NCBI GenBank assembly: GCA_023014365.1
Contig: JAEBUN010000013.1
Span: 434,001-498,000 of the forward strand
Reading direction: 5' to 3'
Source of the DNA: Lepiota brunneoincarnata
Lineage: Eukaryota > Basidiomycota > Agaricomycetes > Agaricales > Agaricaceae
Length of the DNA: 64,000 nucleotides
Part shown: in pieces, positions 8,720 to 20,215 of the stretch
How positions within the stretch are numbered: the stretch's first letter is position 1
Layout of the letters: every line of letters starts with the position of its first letter
Position numbers and translations under genes: made by a program
The notes under the pieces: generated by a model
The model's input: the letters and a program-made list of their open reading frames with translations, nothing else
Told to the model about the DNA's origin: nothing
Database searches by the model: none

Positions 8720-9417
8720 TGTTATGATCCGTGCTCCTTCTGTATCCGAGGATAACTGGAGACGGCCTTCAATCACTCTACAAGGTGTCCGAGACGGTTG
8801 GCCTTATAGAGCTTAGTGGATCGCGCTCAATGAGATAACGAGGGAAGACGCCAAGTTAAGGCAGAGAGGTAAACGACCGCTGTTAACAAGATTAAAGCTT
8901 AGGGCTTTAATCCCTACTTGTACAGGCCTTATATACCTATGAGGTGCTATATACTCATTATAGGTTACTTGGCTGTTCTACTGGTCGTGCGCAGTCCTGA
9001 CCATGATGCACATCCTGGCTGATGGCATCCTAGTGTTATTTATATTACAATGAGTCAGTACTCTTGCTACTGCTGTGCGATGTTCCATCGCTTTCCTCTG
9101 ACTCATAATCTTCTTCTCCCGATTGTATCTCCATGGAATCTTCTCCGTTCTCGCTTTCCATTCTCTCAGTGCTTCCATCCGTATCGGAGGTTGGATCGGT
9201 TGATCCATGGTTATCTTCCTCGTCCTCGGGGTATTCCAATATATCCTCCAAGGTTATCTCCATTCCTGCTTCTCTTGCCAGGTCCTGCATGGCGGTGTAA
9301 TATTCTCCTTCCTCGTCTTCGTATTCTTGTGCCCGTAGTTGGTCTGTAGTCTCCTGTACCCATCTTGTAAAGTCGAACAATAATTCTTGTTCCTCCCGGT
9401 CTGGACTGTTCATAACA
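8720..9417 (-). repeat. 5' LTR of the chromovirus
   Basis: A 698-bp copy matching 1176-1873. It carries the promoter and, within its U3-equivalent part, an untranslated copy of the acidic-tail coding sequence of the 3' ORF. The outer border is the TSD CTGAC at 9418-9422. Confidence 0.95.
8927..8935 (-). promoter_or_regulatory. TATA box of the chromovirus LTR promoter
   Basis: TATATAAGG on the sense strand. The predicted start lies 25-32 nt downstream at about 8900-8905, where the sequence complementary to the primer-binding site begins. Confidence 0.6.
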
Positions 9418-9789
9418 CTGACACAACTTGATTCCAAGCCATTGTCGCTCCTGGTGGCACAATGCCCTCCCCTCCTTAGCATAGTTTCCTCTCTTTGTTG
9501 CTGTTGATACTATTCACCTCCCTTGCAACTTGTCCCACTTCAGGTAGCTAATTATCTCAGATTTGAAGTATAAATTCGGGTGCTTGAGCACCTAGCTAGT
9601 AGTTTATTCCCCCTTCCTCCTTTGTTTGTTACTCTTGAAACTTTCTACATATACTCTCGACCATCTAATTACACACACATTCTTTTATTCATCATGCTCT
9701 CCTTTTACACGGACCTAAGCCCCTAGACCGTTTTGTCGGTCTGACTATTCATCAGTCATTTTCATTGCTAACGAAGAACTTGTTTTACA
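9418..9789 (+). repeat. 3' LTR (family C), second segment
   Basis: Continuation of the LTR that starts at 1100; 9418-9422 is the duplicated CTGAC. It aligns with the solo LTR at 29287-29680 (minus), for example around GGTGGCACAAT, TATAAATNNGGGTGC and GACYTAAGCCCC. It has a TATA box at 9569-9575 followed by a perfect palindrome GGTGCTTGAGCACC at 9579-9592. The end is placed at TTTTACA (9789). Confidence 0.6.
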
Positions 9790-9922
9790 CTTGACAAAAG
9801 CACCACGGTGATAGTAATCTGCACATCAAGCTTTCGGAAAGTTGGGCTACCATTCATTTGTAAGCTATGCATATTTCATTTACATTGGTGCTGGTAATCG
9901 ACATCATAGGATCAAGCAGGAC

Positions 9923-10440
9923 CTAGCCTGAAAATAAGCCTACGGCCCTGCCCAACAAGCACATAATGAAAAACTCACATGAGAAGACATTTCCAAGGAT
10001 AGATTTAACTTGACTGATCACAACGTTTTCTCTGTCTCCATCACCACCTTCCCTAGCCTCCAGAAGTAGCCCAGCCAACTCTTGCAACACTGCCAGGAGC
10101 ACTTTGATTGTTCCTACTGGCTTTCGCATGCACATCATCACCCCCTCAAACTCTTGCATGCTGGTTTGAATGTAGTCCATCTCATCACTGGTCTCAGCAT
10201 TCATTGACTCGGGCAGCAAGGCCCTTTCAACAGGAAAACTGGCCAATGACCCACTTCCTGAAGCTTCCAGTGGGCAGTAGATCCTTGGTTTGCTTAGCCA
10301 GGGCAACAAGTTCGGCAAAATCTGCTTCCTGCAAGACAAGCATCTTTCCTGCTACATCAACGGCTATTTTTGTGGGTGAGTCAAAAAGTGTGGCTGTAAA
10401 CCCTTCAGGCTCTGCTGGAGGATTCCTAATAATGGCAATT
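9923..10440 (-). pseudogene. Unidentified gene fragment (two short exon-like frames)
   Basis: Two overlapping minus-strand frames have protein-like composition: one with FDSPTKIAVDVAGKMLVLQE followed by ADFAELVALAKQTKDLLP (about 10270-10400), and one with MQEFEGVMMCMRKPVGTIKV followed by LLAVLQELAGLLLEAREGG (about 10030-10170). They are in different frames with no clear intron between them. A diverged copy of the first lies near 12230-12300. I do not recognise the family. Confidence 0.3.
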
Positions 10441-12589
10441 GGAAAGTGGCACAGGTTGGAGTAAATGTGGCTGCAAATGGACTCATGCACACAAGTGCCA
10501 CCTGGCGATGGCAGATGGAATAAAGGGCAAGAGGCATGGACAGGACAAGGCAAGAGTCTTGCATTCAGAAAGGTGGGCCTCAGAGTAGGAAATAAACTGG
10601 AGGGAAAACAAAAGACGGCATGTGGACTGTGATTACCAAGAGTGATGATGTGGCTGTGCTGTAAACCACCTGAGCTTGACATGGGGCACCATACTGAGTG
10701 GAATGTATATTATCAGATGCGTTGATGATAAGGCTTTCTAGAAATAACATGGGAGAAATAGTACCAAATTTGAAGAAAAAGAGAATTATCTGGATCTGAT
10801 GCAGCCAAAGCATAGTTCCTCTGGTGTTGATCCCCATTTTTGCCCATTTGCTAGAAAGACTCACCTTCATGAAATGGAGGAGAAGGTTTATTGGCCACAT
10901 GTACGATGTCGCATATAGGCCCCCCATAACCAGAGCCCCATTGCCTAGCTCCGGGTTCATGATGGATGGCCTGGCGTAACAAATGATCGAGCGGACTCTT
11001 GGAGAGGCTTGGATGTAGTCGTGCAATCAAACAAAGTCGGCACCCAGAGACCACAACATAAGGAGGAGTCTGGATGATCTGGCACCTGACGACATTGGAT
11101 GTATGTGTTTCCACACTTGGTAGTTCCAAGATCGACTACAAGCCAAGTGCGCATGACGAGATTGGGAAGGATGGCTTTGTTATTACAAAATCGGTGGCAC
11201 TGGTGTGAGTATGGACACATAAATCAAGGTGAGGAGAGATTCTTGCTCCAGGAGATTAGTTCATTGATTTGCAGGCAATTGCGGAGACAATACCCTTGTA
11301 GCCAGGACATGGCTCTGAAAGCAGATGACTAGTAACATGGAGTAGCCTGAAAAAATGCCCTGCTTACTTCTCAATAAACAGAGACCAGATAACTCACTCC
11401 AAAACCACTCCTGAGGATCAACTTAACAGATCACTCCAAATCCATCTTTGTAACTTCTGATCTGGTCAGCGATAGATGGGATCCCTACCTGAATGGTGCC
11501 ATATATAGGTGTGAACACCAACCAGTATCAAAGGCTACATGTCAGGCAATGGTCATGGGGGAGAAATCCGGTGATACTAGATAGACTGCCAGCAACCTGC
11601 ACAACATTTTATTCTAGCAATTCTAAATCCGGCAGCCTAACCACTGCAATGACCTCTACTGGTGGTCCAAGGTGGAACACAGGTCCAGTGCGTGCGACAA
11701 GTTTAGGAAGAACAGCCTCGCTGTTGCAAAATTGGTAGTACTGGTGTGGATATGGAAACATCAATTGCTGCTGGTGTGATCCCCCTCAAATGATTAGTGG
11801 TCAGAAGGGAGAATCGGTCCAGAGTCCAGAAAATCAATGCATTTGTTTGCAAATGACCATAGAGGTAAGATTATCGGGGTCAGGACACAGATTCGAAAGC
11901 AGACGACTAGTGATATGGTCCAGCCTGGGAAATTGCCCTGCTGAGCTTTTCAATAGCCGATGGCGAGACAGCTCACCCCAAAACTGTTCCCAAGAATCAA
12001 TTATGAGTTGCTCAGAGTCCATCCCCATAATCATATTTCCTTGTGTAAGTGTGGTTCAATTTTCCCCCTGAAATCCCTGCTGGCTACTAGGCCCAACGGG
12101 AGATTTCCCGCATTGGATCATCTGAATGTGCAGTCCCGGAGCTCACGTTTCTTGCAGCCAGCGCAAGATAATGTGGGCAGCAAACCATTTGGATTAAATT
12201 GTTGGTATTGGCTTGCGGCCAGTACATGAGGACTTTTGTCATCGCATAAGCGAGTGTAAACCATTCGGAGCCTGCTGGAGAACCCATAAGAGCTGTAAAA
12301 TGAAGGGTGATGCATACTCACACATGAATGCCATCTGATGATCGAAGTTGGAATGCAGGATGAAAGGTGTGGACAAAGCGAGGGTGAGAACTTTGCATCA
12401 CAAAGGTAAACCTCAGAGCTGCAACTGTATAGCTGATGCAAATGAAAAGATGAGCTGATGTGGATGTGCAGAAGGCATCATGGGGTGCATATCAAACGCA
12501 ATGTATATTACGGGACATGCCAATAATGATTAATGAGGCTTTGGAAAAGTACATGGGGATGGTAATACCAATCAGAAGATAGAAAATTC

Positions 12590-14581
12590 TTTGTATCAGA
12601 TGCAGCCAAAGCATGATTCCAGTGATATCTCACACACTCCGTAGACAGTGCTGTTGAGTAGTATTGAAACTGTCAAACTTACCCATACCTCCAGGCACCT
12701 CAGCCTCAAATGATGGGATCCCTGCCCCTGTCCATTCTCTATTGCCACCTGCAGACACTCTTCCCTCTCTTCCACCAGTGTCTACTTTGAATAATATAAG
12801 CAAGCTCATAAGGAGCAGGAAACCTTTAACATACCCTGGATAGTCAAAATGTCGCCGCATTGCATTGGTGACAGGTGGGCCATTATATAGTCTGCGACTT
12901 AGCCAGAGGCAAGTAAAGTAGCATACCATCCACAGCCCCATGCGAGTGTTGCAAAGACTGGCCATCCCTATTCTCACGACCCTTCAATCTTTGACCCAGT
13001 TACATGAATGGCCAGTGCCTTACATCTGATTCTGGCCAATGACAGTGACTCAATGCTAACCAGTGAAAGATACCTGAAGAATTCAGGCTAAATCCTGGGC
13101 AGCCTCCGGGCATACCATTAGCATCCCCCCTACCCCTCAGTTGTGCCTGTCGATCGGAAGATTGGATCATGATATCAACAAGTTGAAGGGTCATCAAATT
13201 ATGTGTGTGCCCAGTCCCTCATCGTCATCCTAAGATCAAAGGTGCTGGGGACTTTTTCACTCACCAGATGACCAGATAGTATGAGTGGTGTATGGCCAAG
13301 TAGCTGGTTATGTCTGGGGTCAGCCTCCAGAAGTGGAATGCGTTTATCAGGAGAATATGTGACCTTGACTTGGAGCTGTGACTGAGTAAAAATAGTCTAT
13401 TTTTCGGAGCCTACACATGTGTCGGAATATTGCCGATTCTTGTTTTAGGTCTACTCAAATTTCGGTTTCGAAGTGAACATATGAACAATGTGTGCTTCAC
13501 ACCCGGAGTTATCTCAATTCCCAGGCTTCAAGATCTTGTAACTGGTAGCAAGGAGGGAACGAGCCCTGCCCTGAACTTCTCTGGTTGCGTAAGATAATAG
13601 AAGTATATCAGCTTGCCCTGTGGATTACTTGAACTTGATAGGATACATCACTGGCTAAGCTGGCTCCTTGCTCAGAAGTATTTCTCTACTGGAAATGTGG
13701 GGAGCTTAAAGGAACATGCTGATGGGACTGGCAGTCATTCTATTACCAGCAATTCCGGGACCCCGATGCTAAAACCCCAGATCTGGGATCTATGACAGAC
13801 GGCCCTCCGTAAGAAATGCTCAAGTGAAACCCGAATGATGCATGGATCCAGTCCCCAAGTGCAAGAATTGCCCCATTTCAGGGTAACCCTCCAAACACGA
13901 CCTGTTAATATCATATTCTCCATCTCACGTCAAAATTCTCTAAACATCTCTTGGAAAGCTGGAATCTTCACAGAATGTAGTGATGATCGCTCTTTCACAG
14001 TACCTGCGGAGCTGTTGCAATCTCCAGACAAATCACACTAGGAAGGTCTCACACAGTTGGTATCGATAAATTTATGTGTACAGATCGCAGACATGGAAAG
14101 TCCATGCCATAGCTTCTCAAACGTGAGTAGGACCGAGCCATACAAACACCGGGGAGCCGGTCAAGAAGAGTCTATTCGCACTGAGCAACAAGTCGTATAA
14201 AAAACATGGGGTGTACCCCACCCAATGCATATCGATAATCATCTGTGGCAGGAGGATCGCAGTGGTCAATATCAAACCCATATAGTGTATTATCCTTTAA
14301 TCAATTACTTAATAGTGTGAGTCAGAACTTAGAGATCAGGTGACATGTCATCAAACCCATGAGTCTAGAAGATAGAATATACAAAAGATACCAGACATAC
14401 CCGCTGGGAGGTTCCTTTCAATAATCAAACCAGCAGTTATTGTGCGCCTGAACGGATGATTGCGACCTTCGGTAGTTACAGGATTGAGCACATGCTTGAT
14501 TCACATAATGCGAGTGGGAGGGATGGCCTTGCTATCGTAGAATCAGTGGGACTGGTACCGCGTGCCATGCCTCCTAGTACA
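12590..14581. repeat. Segmental duplication, copy 1 (partner 29730-32600)
   Basis: Long runs of similarity join this stretch to 29730-32600 in the same order and orientation. Landmarks are GATGCAGCCAAAGCATGATT (12600) with GATGCAGCTGAAGCATGATT (29740), the segment around GCCGATTCTTGTTTTAGG (13433 and 30986), and CAATTCCCAGGCTTCAAGA (13515 and 31074). The gypsy element at 14586 was inserted at the right edge of this copy. No intact gene lies in it. Confidence 0.75.
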
Positions 14582-14585
14582 ATGG

Positions 14586-15180
14586 TGAAGTGAGGGATAG
14601 TGGGGTTGGTAGGCGAGCACAACTGCATCCATCAGTCACAAAGCTTTTGACCCAGAAGGGGGGGGGGTGGAGAGAGAATGAGAGAATGAGAATGAGAGTG
14701 AGAGCGAGAACGAGAATGAGAAAACGAGAGGGAGAGGGGCTTGAGTAGATAGAAAGAGAGCTAGGGTGTATTTTTCCACTCTCGTAATACAATTTTCTGG
14801 CTAGTTTTTTATACTACGAGGTGGACTTTTTAAATGGGGAAGTGAAAAGTATGGAACGGAAGAGATAGGAGGAGAAATTCCGTAACGAAAGATGAAGCAT
14901 ATGTTCTTTAACTACGGAAGGGGAGAGAGAAAGAATGGAAAAGGGAAAGGGGCATCGCCTATGCGATCCATCACTTGCATGACATGTCCATGTGTGTTGC
15001 TGGTCGCGTTTGGTGTGTTTTGGGTGGTGGATGAGCCGGGAGCATGTGGTCACCATAGTTGTCTCTGTGGTGAATGAGCCGGGAGCGTGTGGTCGCCGTA
15101 GTTGTCTCTGCGGTCTTGTCTGGGCTAGTGGAAGGGGGGATGACGGGTGCTACGTGAGCAGCCGTCATTCGCTCTCCACA
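14586..15180 (-). repeat. 3' LTR of element B
   Basis: 595 bp, similar to the split right LTR. It includes a G run near 14660, a GAGA-rich microsatellite at about 14670-14740 and, on the sense strand, TATAAAAAA at about 14805. Most differences from the right LTR are CpG versus TpG/CpA, with this copy usually the decayed one. Confidence 0.92.
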
Positions 15181-15590
15181 TCTGGGGGGGACTTTTTGTG
15201 CTGACTTCCATGGCAGCCGAATCCTGTGGGTGCGTGTGTATCACCATCAAAAGGGACGACAGGGCCTGAGGGATCTTCCATAACAGCAGGGTGTTCCATC
15301 AACGGGCTTCCTAAGTGGGCTGGGTATTCACCCACTGGCTTGTGCGTGGAATTTTTGAGGTGCTCTGGGGATGCATCTGTAAGCCTGGTGATGGGGATTT
15401 TCTGCAGGTTCCTCGGGTGGTATGGCACCAAACAAAATGCCGCAAACCTTAATTTCGACACCAATCCATCCAACTCGCTCAGTATATATGATCCACCTTG
15501 CGTCCTCCTCAACACTACCATCGGACCGAAATAACGGGGCTTGGTTTTGCTGCCCAGATCACCGTCCACTCGTGAATTTCGAACGAGCAC
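15181..15590 (-). pseudogene. Element B integrase C-terminal remnant
   Basis: An open frame starting LVRNSRVDGDLGSKTKPRYF and containing GGSYILSELDGLVSKLRFAA then LVPYHPRN, as in the fragment at 521-958. Its tail (HKKSPPDVESE) runs into the LTR. In the sense strand the bases before the LTR are a C run (AAGTCCCCCCCAGA), not the usual purine tract. A stop at the IAY* position separates it from the integrase core upstream. Confidence 0.75.
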
Positions 15591-15687
15591 CAGGGAGCCG
15601 GGGCCAAAGTCAAAATTTTTGATGGTATGTTTATGTTCCTCCTCAAAATGTTTTACAGACTTGTATCTTGCCTTCAGGACCCGCTCC

Positions 15688-16597
15688 TTAATGGCTGCAA
15701 GGTCCTCGGGATGTTTCTGGAGCTGTCTGGCTCAATAAGCGATGAGTTTGGTCATGGAGATCGGAGTGAATAATGGAGGGGCCAAATATGTAGCTTCGGC
15801 AAGGTCGAAAGGGAATAATGGCTCGAGTCCATGAGCTATGTAGTACTGGTGAGTACCCCATGGATTTTTGAATTGATACTCGCTCCGCCCAGAAGACTGA
15901 TGGTGCTGCCAGGGTCCACCTAGCTTCATTCCCATCTGCTGCCTTCACCAAGGACTCCCGGACATCGAAATGGCATCGTTCAACTGGCCCATTGGCTCGC
16001 GAATTGTAGGGGGAAATGCATATGTGGTTGATCCTATATTTCTCTGCAAGATATTGAGCAGCCTGGACGAAGGGTGGCCCATTGTCGGTCACAATCTCCT
16101 CTATGGCACCCCAATGGCACAGTATATCTTCAAATATAAATGTCGCAAGGGATCTGGCATTCTCTTGGCGGAGCATTCGCCACTCGGGATATGATGAGAG
16201 TGAGCAGCGTGCATGGACAATATAACGGAAACTGTTCGACCTTGGCATAAACATTGTGTCGATGTAGACTTTTCGGAAGAGGGAGAGGGGAACAGGGACT
16301 GTTGGGGGTATGTAGATTTGTTGAACAAGGCGAGCCTGGCACTCATGGCATGTTTTGATGAACCAGCGAATGTCTTGGTCGAGATATGGCCACCAAAACT
16401 GCTCAAGAACGCGCATCCGAGTGGTGAAAACTCCCTTGTGCCCTGAGCTCATCATGGGCCTGCCGTAGTAAGTCCAAACGTTTCCCAAAGGGAATTACCA
16501 ATTTATGCTTGGCTCTAGGATCCTTTTTCCACAACCTTCCTCCCCGTACAAAATATCTGCTAGCTGAACAGGATAAGCCGCTTGTAAGTCTTGTCAT
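15688..16597 (-). pseudogene. Element B integrase core remnant
   Basis: Two overlapping frames. The upstream one (16403-16597) holds the part before the zinc domain (FVRGGRLWKKDPRAKHKLVI). The longer one (15688-16488) holds FWWPYLDQDIRWFIKTCHEC, then IDTMFMPRS with the first Asp, EIVTDNGPPF with the second Asp, and NGPVERCHFDVRESL with the Glu. The frame breaks after SMGYSP, where the correct continuation YYIAHGLEPLFPFDLAEATY lies in another frame (15732-15935). The catalytic residues survive but the gene is dead. Confidence 0.8.
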
Positions 16598-17351
16598 CCA
16601 TTCCTGACTGGTCGTTCTGGGTTACTGAGGAATGCTTCGATTTGGTGCAGCTCCTGATCGCGTGTTCGTGCCTTCTCAGAGTGAGGGATTGCTGCTTCCG
16701 TAAAGACTTCAGCAATCAGCGAAGATGTAGGGGAAGGGACATAGCATGATTGTGGGATGTTCTTGGTTGCCTTGGGAGCTTTAGTGGGTGAGTTTAGAAG
16801 CTCGATCGCAATTGTGTTGCAGTTCTGAGCCCATGCAAGGTCGCCCCCCGATGCAGCTGAGACCATCCAGTAGTCAGAATGGACTGGGGACATGGTGACA
16901 AATGCATTCGCATCATCTATCCACTCCTCATAGTCACTAGTACCATCATTGTCTGGATTGTTCAGGGCATGAGGTCAGTCTCGAAAGGCCATCTGGTCCA
17001 TGGAGCTTACCAGGAATGTGCCGAAGCCGAAAATCGAAGAGTAGGATTGCCGAAATCCACCGATTTATTGTAGCGTTAGGCTGGATGTCTGGATGGTTAA
17101 TCATCTCTCAAATATGCTTTGCATCAACCTCTACCACTAGATCCACCACACCAATGATCCAAATCCTTGTCTCCTTCAATGCACGGAAGAGTCCTGAAAA
17201 GTTCTAGTTTTGCTTGTGAGTATTGAGCCTCCATGTTCTGTAAGGGTCATTGATCCAAATCTTGAAGGATACCTGTTTTCCATCCTGCCCCCAGCTGAGA
17301 CAAAATATACCCGACAGCAATAATAGAGGTGTCAACAGCCAGGATAACTTC
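16598..17351 (-). pseudogene. Element B RNase H/spacer region, heavily decayed
   Basis: This stretch lies between the RT/RNase H tether and the integrase and should encode RNase H. Only short frames remain, for example DLAWAQNCNTIAIELLNSPT within 16594-16893. I see no intact catalytic motif. Confidence 0.4.
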
Positions 17352-18338
17352 TTATCCTGAGTTGTAGTCGATTGCCCGGATCGCTGGTGAGTTCTTTGCC
17401 AAATCTTTCAACTCCTGCATAGCTAACTCCTGTTCTGGCCCAAATTCGAAGTCAATATCTTTCCTGAGTGAGTTGAATGAGAGGTCGGGCAATTTTAGCA
17501 AAGTTCCGAATGAAAATGCGTATTGTTCCCATTGTACCAAGGAATCCTCGAACTTCAGAGAGATTTTTGCATGAGGGCCAGTTGAGAATCTTCTGTATGC
17601 GTGCTGTATCTGGGAGCTGACCTTCGTAGGTGCATAGGTGGCCAACAATGACTGCTGAAGGGATACAGAAGAAGGATTTCTTTGCCGAAAAGGTGCCACC
17701 AGCATGCTTAATGCAGTTGTATAACTTCAATTGACATTGTTTAGGTGTTCCCAGACAAAACGCCGTATCTTTGGATTTTCGGTGATAGTTTCAAAGCGGC
17801 CTTCGCTAAGCTCGTAGCAGGAATGGGGTCCTTTGACTGGAACATCATCGACGAATGGTACAGCTACCTTTGGGATTTCTTTGTCAAGGAGAAATGCGAG
17901 GTCGGCTTGTTGGATTTGCATCAAGTTTGTATATCCCATAGGTATAGATGTGAGTCGAAATGCTCCTAAGGGCGTTTGGAAAGTGGTAAGGTCTCGGGAC
18001 TTGACTGCCAACGCACGCTGATCAAACCCAACAAATAGATCAAAGACTCCATAGCATGCACGGCCTCCGAATGACTCTGCGTATTGCTCAATCATAGGTG
18101 GGACTGAGCTGTCTTTGATGGCTACTGCATTGAGAGGTTGGAGATCATGTACCAGCCGTAGGGATTTTCCATCTTTCTTGAGGACGCAAAACCAACGTGA
18201 TCGATAGGATGAATTTGAGGGCTCATAAACTCCAGCTGTGATTTTCGACTTGATGATATCTATGACATGACCAAATATTCTGGGTGGGATAGGAATGTTC
18301 TTGAGGCTCCATGGTATGTGTTCAGTGGTGGGGATCAC
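17352..18338 (-). pseudogene. Element B reverse transcriptase remnant
   Basis: The frame 17727-18338 carries RT motifs: VLKKDGKSLRLVHDLQPLNA, GVFDLFVGFDQRALA, TTFQTPLGAFRLTSIPMGYT and the active-site box FVDDVPVKGP. After a shift near 17728 the thumb and tether continue in 17452-17730 (LPDTARIQKILNWPSCKNLS, EVRGFLGT), and after another in 17352-17705 (EFGPEQELAMQELKDLA). At least two frameshifts are present. Confidence 0.85.
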
Positions 18339-18980
18339 TACAGGATCGAAATAATCAGTGCTGAATTTTCCTCAGTTCTTCTTCAGTCCACGCAAAACCA
18401 AGTTCTTGGATCTTGATAAGGTAATGAACCAACTTCTCTTCTTCAGGCCATAGGAACCCATTGCGATTGATATTCATTGCATCCTTTCACTCATTAGTGT
18501 ATCGGGAACCTGGTGAGAAGCTGGGGGGATGTGTGGGAAGGATAGGGAGTGTTTTCGAGAGGGATCACTGGGGATTCGTCATACAATGCGAAAATCTTCT
18601 GGTAGTGTGGTAGGAACTGGCTTAACTCAGTTGGCGACTTTCTTATATGCAAGGGTTTGTACTAATTCGAGGCTGGCTAGTGATATGTCGTAAATCTTGG
18701 CTGGTTTGAAGATTGGATCGAAGCGTGTTGTCGTAAATGCAAGTGGTGAAATCATGTAGCAGGATAGGGATGAAGTTGAGATGGTAAGTGGTTTAACTGG
18801 TTTGTTGTGATATTTTGAGTGAATATCTCCTCGACTGGGTGCCTGAATCATCGATTACTGAAAACCCGAGGTCTTTGAAGGTGATCAAATACTGTGGTTT
18901 GGTGGAAATAGTGACAACAGGCCTGGGTATTGGGATCAACGAGGGTGATGTGTGAATCACCATTGCTGAAGTGGCGGGTG

Positions 18981-19541
18981 CTAGCCTGTGTCAGGGTAAG
19001 GGCGGCCTAGGAGCATTTCATATGAGGCATTTTCGACAACTTGGGCCTGTAAGTATAGCGTGCATTCCCCAATTGTTACTTGTAAATTGGGGAGAAGTCC
19101 CATTGTTGATTCTCGCCCTGAATTAGCTGATTCAACAGTTATTGTCTGGTCTGACCGCATTGGTACCCCAATTTTCTCCCAAACGTCACATCGGATACCA
19201 ATTATTTGTGATCCCTCATCGAGTATAGCATTGATGTCCAGTTTGTCTTCAATACGGAGGGTAACAGTCTGGAGGTCTTCAATATGGTTCGCAACAACAA
19301 GATTAGGAGTAGGAAGCAAGTATGAATGATGGGTAGGTGATTCTGTAGAGTCGGAGACATCCTTCGAGTGCTGAAATATTTGCAGTGGTAGGAACACAGT
19401 CAGGGTTGTGACCTGTTCCTTGATGAATCGATGAACATCTGGTGATATTGCATAGAGTTCCTTCTGGGTAAGTATAACTGTGCTGTCCAGCCCTTTTTGA
19501 ATAACTTTCTGGATAGTGTCGGGGTCCTCTACTGGTGTCAT
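18981..19541 (-). pseudogene. Element B aspartic protease remnant
   Basis: The frame holds LDINAILDEGSQIIGIRCDV, then LLPNLQVTIGECTLYLQAQV and ASYEMLLGRPYPDTG, the layout of retropepsin-like domains in this gypsy group. The active-site triplet reads D-E-G where D-S/T-G is usual. The frame stops at 18981, before the RT. Confidence 0.7.
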
Positions 19542-19900
19542 GTATCGATACTGTTGTCCCAGGTTGCTTGGGGCATTTGTTGGCTGGGTAGGAACTGATT
19601 GAGATTGGATGGGGTGGAACTGGGGGGAACTTTGTTATCTTGTTCCTGGTATCGATGTTTGGGCTAGACTTGGCTCTGGCTGGGGTCTTTGCTTGCTTAC
19701 GAATATCTTCAGCACGTTTGAGGGACGAAACTGCAACTGTATCAAGTATATGAAGTTCTTCGAGTTCAGAGGTGGAGAGTGTACTAGCATTGTCATGGGA
19801 AACCTCAGGTGGGGATACCCAGCTGTACTGGCTAAAGGCTGTTGTAGCTTCTACCATGTTTGTGGTAATGGTTGGCCCCGTTTGAGTAGCTCTCCAATTA

Positions 19901-20215
19901 TCAATCCTGTTCCCTGATATTTCTTCCAGGTGCCAGACATGGCGTCACCAAGGTCCCATCCAGTAACGTAATTCGGTTGGATTGGTCTCGTTTACAAAAA
20001 CCCTTCTGAATGTAGTCAAGGATGACAGGGCAGGAATGATGGAAATGGCTGGGATCAGAGCATACAACGCAGTTGGTATTTCGAGGTCGATTGGGAAATG
20101 ATGAGTCTGACAAATCAGGAACGGGGCGTGTGGGTCCTTGGGGCTGTCCTCCGAGCCTTCCTGCTAACCGACTCAGGAAGACATCTGAGACAAGGAACTG
20201 CTCTAGTGAGGACAT
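19901..20215 (-). pseudogene. Element B gag C-terminal zinc-knuckle remnant
   Basis: A 104-codon frame beside the gag frame, with NCVVCSDPSHFHHSCPVILD, an atypical C-x2-C-x7-H-x-C type cluster in the place of the gag zinc knuckle. It is offset from gag by a frame change near 20210. Confidence 0.5.

Larger units (their letters stand above)
1176..9417 (-). mobile_element. Chromodomain Ty3/gypsy LTR retrotransposon (chromovirus), near-complete
   Basis: An 8242-bp element bounded by two 698-bp LTRs (1176-1873 and 8720-9417) that differ at about three positions, so insertion is recent. LTR ends are TGTTATGA...TCATAACA. The five bases CTGAC occur on both sides (1171-1175 and 9418-9422), a clean target-site duplication. 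In sense order (right to left) it has 5' LTR, self-priming type primer site, gag, -1 shift signal, protease, RT, RNase H, integrase, chromodomain, two overlapping 3' ORFs, purine tract and 3' LTR. One TGA stop breaks pol. The chromodomain and the self-primed layout point to the Tf1/sushi side of the chromoviruses. Confidence 0.95.
9790..14581. other. Low-coding region of locally duplicated blocks
   Basis: No long coding frame is present. The region is built from diverged copies of the same sequence. Blocks 10380-10850 and 12240-12650 match each other. Blocks 11140-11220, 11685-11765 and 14500-14560 match each other and 32530-32595. Blocks 11270-11410 and 11845-11990 match 28905-29045. The stretch 12590-14580 matches 29730-32600. 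Short open segments conserved between copies suggest decayed exons of a duplicated minus-strand gene, not identified. Confidence 0.55.

Noticed and set aside
19303..19857. 184-codon minus frame in element B
   Set aside because: Composition is not protein-like and it overlaps the protease frame, which has recognisable motifs.
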